A DNA stretch of 5,119 nucleotides from Tissierellia bacterium (GTDB lineage: Bacteria; Bacillota_A; Clostridia; Tissierellales; Peptoniphilaceae). The notes under the pieces were generated by a model. It saw only the letters and a program-made list of their open reading frames with translations, had not been told where the DNA came from and ran no database searches. The DNA lies in assembly GCA_012513395.1 (NCBI GenBank), contig JAAZCH010000404.1, forward strand, positions 1 to 5,119. Direction: 5' to 3'. A program made the translations under genes and the position numbers. Each line of letters begins with the position of its first letter. The first letter of the stretch is position 1. Positions 1 through 5,117 of this stretch are shown piece by piece.

Positions 1-594
1 AAACGATAATCCCAGTAGATTATCGAAAATATATCCGCTTCCGTATGAAACCATTTCTTTTTGACCTAATATCAAACTTGTATTTCGGTCATTTATATTA
101 AAAACTACACTTTTGATTTCTGGATGTAGTTTTATAATCTCTTTTACAAAATTATTCTTCGATGGGACTTTTGTATTGGATAAGACGATTGTAAGTAGTA
201 TTTCTCCTGACTTTTTCCCTACTCGAACCAATGTAGATCTAACCAATCCCTTTTTTGTATCTTCATCATAAATGCTCCATCTAAAGGATTTTACAAGTTC
301 TTTTACAGATTTATTAATTTTTTGTGCCTTTATGTCTTCTATTAAGCAATCTTCTATCTCAAAAACATTATGGGTGCCTTCTTCAAACTTCCCCATCAAG
401 ATATTTTTTCTATCATAAGAGAATGCTCCGTGAACTTTGTTTCGATAATAGTATGGGTAGTCCATTCCTATTATGGGTTCTACTTCTTGGTTAAATAGAT
501 TTTCAATATAGGATTGTTTTCCTTCTAGAGATTTTGGATAATCGTCGTGGGGATAAGTGCATCCACCACAAATATCTAGTTTTTCACATATCAT
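1..594 (-). CDS. TrmA/RlmD-family 23S rRNA (or tRNA) uracil-5-methyltransferase, N-terminal 198 aa, cut by window edge
   Basis: The reading frame stays open from ATG (594-592) to the window edge, giving 198 codons with no stop. The start has GGTGAT 3 nt upstream. The first residues read ICEKLDICGGC, the iron-sulphur motif of the SAM-dependent RNA m5U methyltransferases. Cysteines C3, C9, C12 and C83 reproduce the C-x5-C-x2-C plus distant fourth Cys that holds the [4Fe-4S] cluster in RlmD. Further family marks are YYYRNKVHGAF (about 48-57) and NINDRNTSLILGQ (about 166-178), followed by the G-x-I-x-D-x-L strand leading into the catalytic domain. The SAM-binding and catalytic Cys/Glu regions lie beyond the left edge. 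There is no N-terminal TRAM domain, so this is the TRAM-less form. Its exact target (23S U747/U1939 or another uridine) cannot be told. It starts 28 nt after the YolD-like stop, so it may be co-transcribed with the SOS operon. The family call is firm; the target is inference. Confidence 0.9.
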   Translation of the reverse strand, partial: MICEKLDICGGCTYPHDDYPKSLEGKQSYIENLFNQEVEPIIGMDYPYYYRNKVHGAFSYDRKNILMGKFEEGTHNVFEIEDCLIEDIKAQKINKSVKELVKSFRWSIYDEDTKKGLVRSTLVRVGKKSGEILLTIVLSNTKVPSKNNFVKEIIKLHPEIKSVVFNINDRNTSLILGQKEMVSYGSGYIFDNLLGLSF

Positions 595-622
595 AATATC
601 ACCACTTTTATTTTACTTAATT

Positions 623-1024
623 TCACCAATCTATGTTGATGATTTCTTTAATACTAATCTCTACTCCGTCTATCATGAGAATATTCTTTTTATATTCATC
701 TATCTTTTTGACTATACCGTTATATGTGACGTAAGAACCGCCGTCCTTTTTCTCATCTGGTTTAAAATAAGTAATTTTCACCTTGAATGAATGTCCAAGA
801 TGATTTGCTATAATTTGTAATTTATAGTCTAAAGCATCTTTCATATTATCATCTAATTCTATTCTTTCGCTAGTCAATCTTGCAGTTTCTTTTATTGAGG
901 CATCATGACCCGTAAGTGCAGCAAAGGGAGAAAACTGAGCGGCTCTGTTGATTACTGGCATTTGGGGTCTTCTCTTGGATACATGTCTGGGTAAATTTAT
1001 AATATCGTCATATCCTTTCGTCAT
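623..1024 (-). CDS. YolD-like protein, partner of the adjacent Y-family polymerase
   Basis: A 133-residue protein with the YolD-like signature MPVINRAAQFSPFAAL at residues 22-37, followed by TGHDASIKETARLT. The family is short (about 100-140 aa), found in Bacillota and phages, and is usually encoded beside a UmuC/UvrX-type polymerase. It has been proposed to play the part that UmuD plays in proteobacteria; that role is a prediction from the literature, not visible here. The N-terminal half is basic and polar. The C-terminal half (about residues 80-131) looks like a small beta-rich domain. The start ATG overlaps the polymerase stop as ATGA. A strong GGAGGT sits 8 nt upstream (1033-1038), inside the end of the polymerase gene, so translation is probably coupled. 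No signal peptide or membrane segment is visible. Confidence 0.9.
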   Translation of the reverse strand: MTKGYDDIINLPRHVSKRRPQMPVINRAAQFSPFAALTGHDASIKETARLTSERIELDDNMKDALDYKLQIIANHLGHSFKVKITYFKPDEKKDGGSYVTYNGIVKKIDEYKKNILMIDGVEISIKEIINIDW

Positions 1025-2535
1025 GCTTTATGACCTCCGATTTGCCTATTTCTATCTATTGTAGTAGCTTCTTCTTCGAAATTCATTCCTTTTAAAATGG
1101 CATTTTTTCCATATTTATTTTTTATTGCTAGAATTGCTTTTTGAATATTTCTTTCTCGTTGAAGTTCCTCTTCTTTTATTCTTTCAGATAAAGAGTCTGT
1201 CATAAAGAAATTCAATTGTTCTATCTTTTCTGTTTTTAAAACTTCTCTTTCATAGACGATGTGATTAGCTGTAATATTAACTCTCCTAATAAGAAGATTT
1301 CTATTGACAATGCGCTCAAATAGTCTTGTGACCCCATCCATAATCAGCTTTGTGGAAGAGGTGTGGCCTCCCAGGTTTATGCTCCCATGAGACGACTTAG
1401 GGACAGCGCGTCCAAAGTGATCGATTTTAATTTCGCCCTTGTAAGAGTTAATTAATTTTGGATTTTTCATATTATCTACATCATATCCAACCCTCAAAAC
1501 CATTTGATCCGTCACCAAATTTTTACTCACTAAATCAAGTACAAGCAAATCAGTCATTTCTCTTGCGATTAGTTTTGCTTTGTCAAATGTGTAGCCATAT
1601 TGAAGTACTTGTCCTGAGCTAATACTATTTGCCTTTGGCTTATATGCTTTAACATCAGCAATAGTACAAGGCTCCCAGCCCCAAGCGTGATCTATTAGCA
1701 ACTCTGCATTGATGCCGAATAATTTGTATAATAAATCTTCGTTGTGGTAATCATTAGAATTTCCAATAGAACATCTTGCAATGTCCCCCATAGTGAATAG
1801 GCTTCTTTTTTCTAGCTTTTTAGCATAACCATTTCCAATGCGCCAAAAATCTGTTAATGGTCGATGTGACCATAGCAAGCGTCGGTAACTCATTTCATCT
1901 AATTCGGCTATCTTGACACCACTTTTATTTGCTGGAATTCGCTTTGCTTGGATATCCATTGCAATTTTAGCTAAGTATAAATTTGTTCCAATTCCTGCTG
2001 AAGCCGTAACACCTGTAGAGTTAAAAATGTCCAAAATCATTTTTGTTCCTAGCTCGTGAGCTGTAAGTTTGTAAGTATTTAAGTAATTTGTAATATCAAT
2101 AAATACTTCGTCAATAGAGTAGACGTGAATATCTTCAGGTGCAATGTATTTTAAATATATTTCATAAATTTGCTTGCTCGCGTCGATGTAACGCCCCATT
2201 CTTGGCGTCGCAATTAAATAATCTAAAGCGATATTGGGTGAAGATTTTACTTCAATATCGTCATAGGATGCACCAGAAAAAACTCGTCCTGGTGCTTTTG
2301 ATAATCGTAATGCATTTATTTCCTTTACTTTTTGTACTACTTCAAATAGCCTCGCCCTACCAGAAATTCCATAGGCTTTAAGAGATGGCGTTACAGCAAG
2401 ACAAATCGTTTTTTCTGTACGGCTTGCATCTGCCACAACTAGATTTGTAGTCAAGGGATCAAGTTTTCGATCTACACACTCTACTGAAGCATAAAATGAT
2501 TTTAAATCAATCGCAATATATATTCTATTCTTCAT
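1021..2535 (-). CDS. Y-family translesion DNA polymerase (UmuC/UvrX-like)
   Basis: A 504-residue error-prone lesion-bypass polymerase. The N-terminal palm motif IAIDLKSFYASVEC places the first metal ligand at D10 and the likely steric-gate residue at Y15. The second catalytic motif is YSIDEVFID with D142 and E143. GIGTNLYLAKIAMD (about 181-194) is the helix after the palm. The helix-hairpin-helix and little-finger regions follow. QLNFF at about 440-444 resembles a beta-clamp binding motif of the QLxLF type. The protein ends in RNRQIGGHKA, a tail I associate with clostridial and bacillar members. The frame also opens at GTG 2547, but AGGTGA lies 8 nt before ATG 2535 and family members start near MxxxYIAIDLKSFY, so ATG 2535 is preferred. 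It is the first gene of an operon with the YolD-like gene. A LexA box in its promoter implies SOS induction. All catalytic residues are present. Confidence 0.95.
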   Translation of the reverse strand: MKNRIYIAIDLKSFYASVECVDRKLDPLTTNLVVADASRTEKTICLAVTPSLKAYGISGRARLFEVVQKVKEINALRLSKAPGRVFSGASYDDIEVKSSPNIALDYLIATPRMGRYIDASKQIYEIYLKYIAPEDIHVYSIDEVFIDITNYLNTYKLTAHELGTKMILDIFNSTGVTASAGIGTNLYLAKIAMDIQAKRIPANKSGVKIAELDEMSYRRLLWSHRPLTDFWRIGNGYAKKLEKRSLFTMGDIARCSIGNSNDYHNEDLLYKLFGINAELLIDHAWGWEPCTIADVKAYKPKANSISSGQVLQYGYTFDKAKLIAREMTDLLVLDLVSKNLVTDQMVLRVGYDVDNMKNPKLINSYKGEIKIDHFGRAVPKSSHGSINLGGHTSSTKLIMDGVTRLFERIVNRNLLIRRVNITANHIVYEREVLKTEKIEQLNFFMTDSLSERIKEEELQRERNIQKAILAIKNKYGKNAILKGMNFEEEATTIDRNRQIGGHKA

Positions 2536-2543
2536 AATCTTTG

Positions 2544-2549
2544 TCACCT
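2544..2549 (-). promoter_or_regulatory. Ribosome binding site that decides the polymerase start
   Basis: AGGTGA on the minus strand lies 8 nt upstream of ATG 2535-2533. The longer reading from GTG 2547 would place its start codon inside this motif with no good site of its own. This supports the 504-residue form over the 508-residue form. Confidence 0.7.
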
Positions 2550-2588
2550 ACTTCAAATGTCTTTTAAATGTATGATTTTCTTAAAGCT

Positions 2589-2617
2589 ATTATACATTAA
2601 CAGAACATATGTTTCAA
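2589..2617 (-). promoter_or_regulatory. Sigma-A type promoter of the polymerase operon
   Basis: On the minus strand, TTGAAA (2617-2612) is followed after exactly 17 nt by a perfect TATAAT (2594-2589). This would start transcription near 2582, leaving a leader of about 47 nt before ATG 2535. The -35 differs from consensus at one position. It is the best promoter in the window, and it is overlapped by the LexA-type palindrome. Confidence 0.85.
2602..2615. promoter_or_regulatory. LexA (SOS) box overlapping the -35/spacer
   Basis: AGAACATATGTTTC matches the Gram-positive LexA (DinR) consensus CGAACRNRYGTTYG at 12 of 14 positions. The core GAAC-ATAT-GTTT is complete and only the outer bases differ. 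It covers part of the -35 and the spacer of the TTGAAA/TATAAT promoter, where bound LexA would block RNA polymerase. The downstream gene is a translesion polymerase, a classic SOS target. Binding itself is inferred. Confidence 0.85.
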
Positions 2618-3014
2618 TTGGAAATAGGTTTTCTAAATCTATTAATTTTTGTGAGTTATCATCCTAGATTGTGATTACGGTTCAAGTTTTACATCTCTCT
2701 TTTCATCTTCTCATATAAAATACTTTTGAAATCCCCTAAAAAGATTATTTGCCAATGCTATTTTCTCTTTTTCTATTAGTTTTTGGTTAGTAAACAAATG
2801 CTTTCACGGTGCCTTGAGGTTACAACAAAGATAAAGATGTCGTAAGAATCTAGTACCCCTTGGTGGCACAGCATATTTCCTAAATATAAACGTTAGTTTA
2901 AAAGATTTCAGTTTTAATCCCTATAGACAACCTATCCATATTTATGTCTTACAACTTTTAAAATTGCAAACAATAAAACCCTCAAGTTACCGTATGGAGT
3001 AGAGTGCCCCGAGT
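2618..3014. other. Intergenic spacer between vat and the SOS operon, no convincing gene
   Basis: About 400 bases with stops in all six frames. It separates the last vat codon from the polymerase promoter. I see no clear intrinsic terminator after vat: the run at 2977-2990 reads CTTGAGGGTTTT on the minus strand but lacks a convincing opposing arm. A near-palindrome CAACTTTTAAAATTG lies around 2950-2965. Two overlapping short coding-looking frames at 2711-2874 are the only sign of a former gene. No tRNA, IS end or CRISPR repeat was recognised. Confidence 0.5.
2711..2874 (-). pseudogene. Possible decayed gene fragment in two overlapping frames
   Basis: Two short minus-strand frames overlap. The first runs from ATG 2874 to TAA 2776 (32 codons, beginning MLCHQGVLDSYDIF) with AGGA just upstream. 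The second is open from 2803 to TGA 2711 (30 codons, containing LIEKEKIALANNLFRGFQKY). A single-base indel near 2803 would join them into a protein of about 54 residues. The second half has a convincing amphipathic, lysine/glutamate-rich composition, unlike random AT-rich DNA. I do not recognise the family. A loose resemblance of the end to the last helix of amidase-type cell wall hydrolases is too weak to use. It may equally be chance. Confidence 0.2.
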
Positions 3015-3653
3015 CTAAAGGTTTTTCATTAATTGCTCTAATCCTGCTTCGGATGTTAGCATTTCAAGATTATTAAAAATCTTTTCTTCATCCCAATTCC
3101 ACCATTGAAGCTTTAGCAATAATTCAATTTTTTCATCACTAAAGCGTTTTTTGATAAATCTTGCTGGATTTCCCCCATATATTGTATAGTGTTCAACATT
3201 TTTTACTACTGTTGAGTTAGCAGCAATTATGGCACCATCACCTATTCTAACTCCTGGCATAATAGTTGCATTTTGACCTACCCAGACATCATTACCAATC
3301 ACTGTGTCGCCCTTAAAAGGAAGTTGTTCTATTGTAGGAGTCACCTTTTCCCATCCACTACCAAAGATATTAAAGGGATAGGTTGTAATTCCATCCATTC
3401 TGTGATTTGCACCATTCATAACAAACTTAACACCTTCAGCAATGGCACAGAACTTTCTTATTATAAGTTTATCTCCTAGAAATTCATAATGATGTTCAAT
3501 ATTTTCATAAAATTTCTCAGGGGACTTTTTATTATCACTATAGTAGGTGTAATCCCCAATCTCTACATTGGGTCTTTTCGGTAAATTACTTATATAACAA
3601 ACCGTTTTGATATTTTCATTTGGATAAAGCTTATTCTTATCTGGTCCTTTCAT
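3015..3653 (-). CDS. Vat-family streptogramin A O-acetyltransferase (xenobiotic acetyltransferase)
   Basis: A 212-residue acetyl-CoA-dependent acyltransferase of the XAT/CatB left-handed beta-helix class, close to the usual Vat length of about 210. MNGANHRMDG (79-88) carries the catalytic histidine, here H84, in the context seen in Vat enzymes. TYPFNIFGSGWEK (91-103) follows. Hexapeptide-repeat coils GDTVIGNDVWVGQNATIMPG and VRIGDGAIIAANSTVV cover about 115-150. GGNPARFIKKRF (160-171) and the terminal LQWWNW (182-187) are also typical. Vat enzymes acetylate the hydroxyl of virginiamycin M/dalfopristin, so they no longer bind the peptidyl transferase centre. The start has AAAGGAG 10 nt upstream. 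It lies 67 nt after a vgb-type lyase gene, probably in one transcript. A drug other than streptogramin A is possible for XAT proteins, but the His-region motif and the lyase neighbour favour Vat. No allele letter is assigned. Confidence 0.87.
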   Translation of the reverse strand: MKGPDKNKLYPNENIKTVCYISNLPKRPNVEIGDYTYYSDNKKSPEKFYENIEHHYEFLGDKLIIRKFCAIAEGVKFVMNGANHRMDGITTYPFNIFGSGWEKVTPTIEQLPFKGDTVIGNDVWVGQNATIMPGVRIGDGAIIAANSTVVKNVEHYTIYGGNPARFIKKRFSDEKIELLLKLQWWNWDEEKIFNNLEMLTSEAGLEQLMKNL

Positions 3654-3742
3654 AAAATATCTGCTCCTTTCAATTTATCATACTCTTCGTCACCTATTTC
3701 ATCTTTAAACCGATATAACTTTAATAAACTAAACAGCCTATT
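3650..3742 (-). other. Coding-looking tail in another frame, overlapping the vgb end and the vat start
   Basis: On the minus strand an open frame runs from 3742 to TGA 3652-3650. It is shifted by one base from the end of the vgb gene. Its last residues read FKDEIGDEEYDKLKGADIL, an acidic, protein-like sequence that AT-rich spacer DNA would rarely give. The stop overlaps the vat start as ATGA, the usual sign of two translationally coupled genes. The frame has no ATG or GTG start and no good ribosome site of its own, and it meets a stop upstream of 3742. It could be the C-terminal remnant of a lost gene, or a C-terminal extension of the lyase cut off by a one-base indel, or chance. No canonical slippery heptamer is visible. 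Confidence 0.3.
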
Positions 3743-4605
3743 TTATTTGCCTCCTCGGCAAACCAAATAGCCCCATCTGGTCCAAAAACAAGACCGTGTG
3801 GTTCTGAACTTGGTGTAGGGATAGGATACTCCACAATCTTTCCGAATGATGTAATCCTTCCAATCTGGTTCTTTCCCCACTCTGTAAACCATATATCACC
3901 ATCTTTGCCTGATATTATTCCATGTGGTTTCGCATTAGCTGTCGGAAGTGGATACTCAGAAAATTCACCTTTTATATCGATTCTACCTATCTTATTACCG
4001 ATTATTTCTGCGAACCATAGAGCATCATCATGACCCGCACAGATACCTACTGGTCCAGAGCCTGTAGTAGGTATATTAAACTCAGCTATATCTCCAGATA
4101 AAGTGATTCTACCTATTTTGTTACCTTGGTTTTCTGTAAACCAAAGTGCTTCATCCGGTCCTAATGTTATTATTGAGGGAAATGAGCCTTTACTAGGTAA
4201 ATTATATTCATTGATTTCTCCATCGTTAGTAATTCTTCCAATTTTGTTACCAGTAATCTCTGTAAACCACATTGCACCATCAGAGCCTAAAGCTATTCCA
4301 TATGGTCCTGCAGTTGCAGTTGGCAAATCATATTCTGTGATTTCACCTTCCATTGTAATTTTTCCTATCTTATTTGCTTTATATTCTGTAAACCATAAGT
4401 GACCATCAGTTCCCATCGCTATAATTGATAGTCCTGCATCTAGAGTTGGAACTGCATATTCTGTGATTTTACCGTCTAATGAAATTCTTCCTATTCTATT
4501 ACCTCCATTTTCTGTAAACCATATAGCTCCATCATGTCCTACAGTAATTCCGTACGGCCCTGATTTCTTCATTGGTAGGGTATACTCATTTATCTTTATA
4601 TTCAT
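3721..4605 (-). CDS. vgb: Virginiamycin B lyase-type protein (streptogramin B resistance, seven-bladed propeller)
   Basis: A 294-residue protein, the usual length for Vgb enzymes (about 290-300). Seven repeats of about 42 residues carry the motif D/E-x-x-WFTE-x-x-x-N-x-IGRI-x-x-x-G-x-I-x-EY, one per propeller blade. Vgb is a lyase: it opens the depsipeptide ring of type B streptogramins at the ester bond by elimination, not hydrolysis, using a metal ion. The residues I recall as key in the staphylococcal enzyme fall at the same numbers here: Y18 (GPYGI), H228 (KPHGI), E268 and H270 (SEPHG), and E284 (WFAEE). It lacks a signal peptide and should be cytoplasmic. The start ATG is preceded by GAAGGGATGA about 11 nt upstream. 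It is followed by a Vat-type gene and preceded by a leader with a terminator-like hairpin, so expression may be attenuated. Propeller relatives of unknown function exist, but the conserved active site supports a true lyase. Confidence 0.9.
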   Translation of the reverse strand: MNIKINEYTLPMKKSGPYGITVGHDGAIWFTENGGNRIGRISLDGKITEYAVPTLDAGLSIIAMGTDGHLWFTEYKANKIGKITMEGEITEYDLPTATAGPYGIALGSDGAMWFTEITGNKIGRITNDGEINEYNLPSKGSFPSIITLGPDEALWFTENQGNKIGRITLSGDIAEFNIPTTGSGPVGICAGHDDALWFAEIIGNKIGRIDIKGEFSEYPLPTANAKPHGIISGKDGDIWFTEWGKNQIGRITSFGKIVEYPIPTPSSEPHGLVFGPDGAIWFAEEANKIGCLVY

Positions 4606-4623
4606 TTATTTATCATCCCTTCA

Positions 4624-4686
4624 TTATTTAATTGTATACAAAAAACCTTTCCAAATTATCAAGCTTCGGAAAGGATTACGCATCAT
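4624..4686 (-). CDS. Possible 20-residue leader peptide overlapping the attenuator hairpin
   Basis: On the minus strand ATG-ATG (4686-4681) opens a 20-codon frame (MMRNPFRSLIIWKGFL and four more residues) that ends at TAA 4624, 18 nt before the vgb start. It runs right through the terminator-like hairpin. A ribosome stalled early in it could affect hairpin folding, as in the erm and ABC-F leader systems of Bacillota. There is no Shine-Dalgarno motif before it, which counts against translation. It may be chance. Confidence 0.2.
   Translation of the reverse strand: MMRNPFRSLIIWKGFLYTIK
4640..4674 (-). terminator. Intrinsic terminator or attenuator in front of vgb
   Basis: On the minus strand CCTTTCC (4674-4668) and GGAAAGG (4652-4646) form a 7-bp perfect stem with a 15-nt loop, followed at once by six T (4645-4640). 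The T tract is on the vgb-proximal side, so it would stop transcripts running toward vgb, whose ATG is 34 nt further on. No convincing gene lies just upstream that would need a terminator, so attenuation of vgb is more likely than simple termination. The long loop makes it a moderate hairpin. Confidence 0.6.
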
Positions 4687-4779
4687 AATATATATAGGGC
4701 AAGTTCAAAAAATCTATTCTAGAAATGAGAACAGTATTTGCACTCTATAAAATTAATTTAAATTTGACACTATAATCCT
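4672..4779 (-). promoter_or_regulatory. Candidate antiterminator pairing for the vgb attenuator
   Basis: In the minus-strand transcript AGGAUUA (4779-4773) is fully complementary to UAAUCCU (4678-4672), with a further G-U pair possible. The second segment covers the first three bases of the terminator's 5' arm (CCU of 4674-4672), so the two structures compete. This only matters if transcription starts upstream of about 4785. Seven pairs at a distance of about 94 nt can arise by chance in such AT-rich DNA. Confidence 0.3.
4682..4708 (-). promoter_or_regulatory. Weak promoter-like boxes before vgb
   Basis: On the minus strand TTGAAC (4708-4703) and TATGAT (4687-4682) are separated by 15 nt, shorter than the preferred 17. 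If used, transcription would start near 4675, at the base of the hairpin. The antiterminator and most of the leader would then not be transcribed. The two models exclude each other. Confidence 0.25.
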
Positions 4780-4853
4780 AACCAAAACTTTATAGTAGTT
4801 TAGGTCTACACAAAACGACATATCCTAAAATAAAAAAATATGTTCGACTCTCC

Positions 4854-4949
4854 CTATAGTTCATGTTTTACTGCTCTATGTCTTCTACAATATATAATAT
4901 AATTTATATATCTTATCAACTCAAATTTCCACTTTTTCTTAATCATCAC
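4854..4949 (-). CDS. Tiny basic ORF of unknown function (31 codons)
   Basis: On the minus strand GTG 4949 (followed directly by ATG 4946) opens a 31-codon frame to TAG 4854. AGGG lies 8 nt upstream of the GTG. The product starts MMIKKKWKFELIRYINYI and ends RRHRAVKHEL: strongly basic, with an aromatic and isoleucine-rich centre. I do not recognise it. It lies in the same frame as the small ORF at 4965-5018, separated by a stop, 15 bases and a second stop, so the two could be remains of one longer gene broken by two TGA codons. Equally it may be chance. Confidence 0.22.
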   Translation of the reverse strand: MMIKKKWKFELIRYINYIIYCRRHRAVKHEL

Positions 4950-4964
4950 TCAAATAACCCTATG

Positions 4965-5018
4965 TCATCTATAATTCCCCTCAAAACAGGGGGCAAAAAA
5001 TGGTGTTTTTTCGCTCAT
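4965..5018 (-). CDS. Tiny ORF of 17 codons with a good ribosome site
   Basis: On the minus strand ATG 5018 is preceded by TTTTGGAG with 5 nt spacing (GGAG at 5027-5024), the best Shine-Dalgarno in the right-hand 500 bases. The product is MSEKTPFFAPCFEGNYR. The start codon lies inside a perfect 8-bp inverted repeat (AAAAAATG / CATTTTTT, 4995-5023) that could hide it. It could be a leader peptide, the broken start of a longer gene that continues in frame into 4854-4949 after two TGA codons, or chance. Confidence 0.28.
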   Translation of the reverse strand: MSEKTPFFAPCFEGNYR

Positions 5019-5023
5019 TTTTT
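4977..5023 (-). repeat. Two adjacent inverted repeats
   Basis: AAAAAATG (4995-5002) pairs with CATTTTTT (5016-5023) across 13 nt, and CCCCT (4977-4981) pairs with AGGGG (4988-4992) across CAAAAC. In the minus-strand transcript the two hairpins lie one after the other, and the first contains the start codon of the 17-codon ORF. Neither is followed by a T tract on the correct side, so neither is a plain terminator. Confidence 0.45.
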
Positions 5024-5027
5024 CTCC

Positions 5028-5066
5028 AAAACTCTACCGAAAGCCACTATACGTTGTGGTAGTTTT
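5028..5066 (-). terminator. Weak terminator-like hairpin at the right end
   Basis: AAAACT-ct-ACC (5028-5038) pairs with GGTAGTTTT (5058-5066) as a 9-bp stem with a two-base bulge. An alternative inner stem is CCAC (5044-5047) with GTGG (5056-5059). On the minus strand it begins directly after the TAG at 5067 and ends in TTTT, so it could end the gene entering from the right. The stem is GC-poor. Confidence 0.3.
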
Positions 5067-5096
5067 CTATTGTTCGTCCTCCGAGCCACCATACGT
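5043..5096. repeat. Short direct repeat, two copies of GCCAC(T/C)ATACGT
   Basis: GCCACTATACGT (5043-5054) and GCCACCATACGT (5085-5096) agree at 11 of 12 bases, with a period of 42. On the minus strand the similarity extends as ACGTATRGTGGCT followed after 0 or 2 bases by CGG. No third copy was seen in the window. Confidence 0.5.
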
Positions 5097-5117
5097 CATC
5101 AGAATTATACTCTCAAC
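5067..5117 (-). CDS. Possible 3' end of a gene entering from the right
   Basis: Of the three minus-strand frames at the right edge, only one is open. It reads VESIILMTYGGSEDEQ and stops at TAG 5069-5067, directly before a hairpin with flanking A and T runs. The sequence is protein-like with an acidic end, but sixteen codons are too few to prove coding. I cannot name a family. Confidence 0.25.
   Translation of the reverse strand, partial: VESIILMTYGGSEDEQ

Larger units (their letters stand above)
4606..4853 (-). promoter_or_regulatory. Leader and upstream region of the vgb-vat unit
   Basis: About 250 bases, very AT-rich, with no gene of normal size. It contains the hairpin plus T-tract at 4640-4674, an upstream complementary segment at 4773-4779, a 20-codon ORF at 4624-4686 and only weak promoter-like boxes. 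A second inverted pair, ACTATAA (4769-4775) and TTATAGT (4790-4796), flanks 14 nt. A third imperfect pair, CGACATAT (4816-4823) and ATATGTTCG, lies around 4816-4847. The arrangement suggests regulated read-through into vgb. Confidence 0.45.

Noticed and set aside
557..790. Plus-strand 77-codon frame
   Set aside because: It overlaps the YolD-like gene and the start of the methyltransferase in antisense, and its translation is a phenylalanine/isoleucine-rich shadow.
2139..2381. Plus-strand 80-codon frame inside the polymerase gene
   Set aside because: Antisense to conserved polymerase motifs; no ribosome site or recognisable family.
2850..3000. T-box, CRISPR repeat or tracrRNA-like element in the spacer
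   Set aside because: CCTTGGTGGCAC near 2857 only loosely recalls a T-box core and lacks the conserved GGTGGNACC. GTTTTAATCCC near 2911 occurs once, with no repeat-spacer pattern.
3273..3479. Plus-strand 68-codon frame inside the vat-type gene
   Set aside because: Antisense to the catalytic-His region and hexapeptide coils, which are clearly coding on the minus strand.
3721..3745. Programmed frameshift at the end of vgb
   Set aside because: No X-XXY-YYZ slippery heptamer, internal Shine-Dalgarno stimulator or downstream hairpin was seen, and the unshifted product already has the family's normal length.
3721..4605. Tandem DNA repeats of about 126 bases
   Set aside because: The periodicity reflects propeller blades at the protein level (WFTE...NKIGRI). 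It is explained by the vgb fold and is not a separate repeat element.
4103..4750. Plus-strand open frames opposite the vgb gene and its leader
   Set aside because: They are antisense shadows of the repeated propeller codons, have repetitive hydrophobic translations, and no ribosome sites or homology.
4761..4796. Plus-strand promoter beginning TTGACA at 4764
   Set aside because: The only -10-like sequences follow at about 19-21 nt, which is too far, and no plus-strand gene lies downstream.
4835..4848. Second LexA-like or Spo0A-like site (GTCGAACATAT on the minus strand)
   Set aside because: Only a half site: the opposing GTTY arm is replaced by a T run, and the 0A box would have a mismatch.
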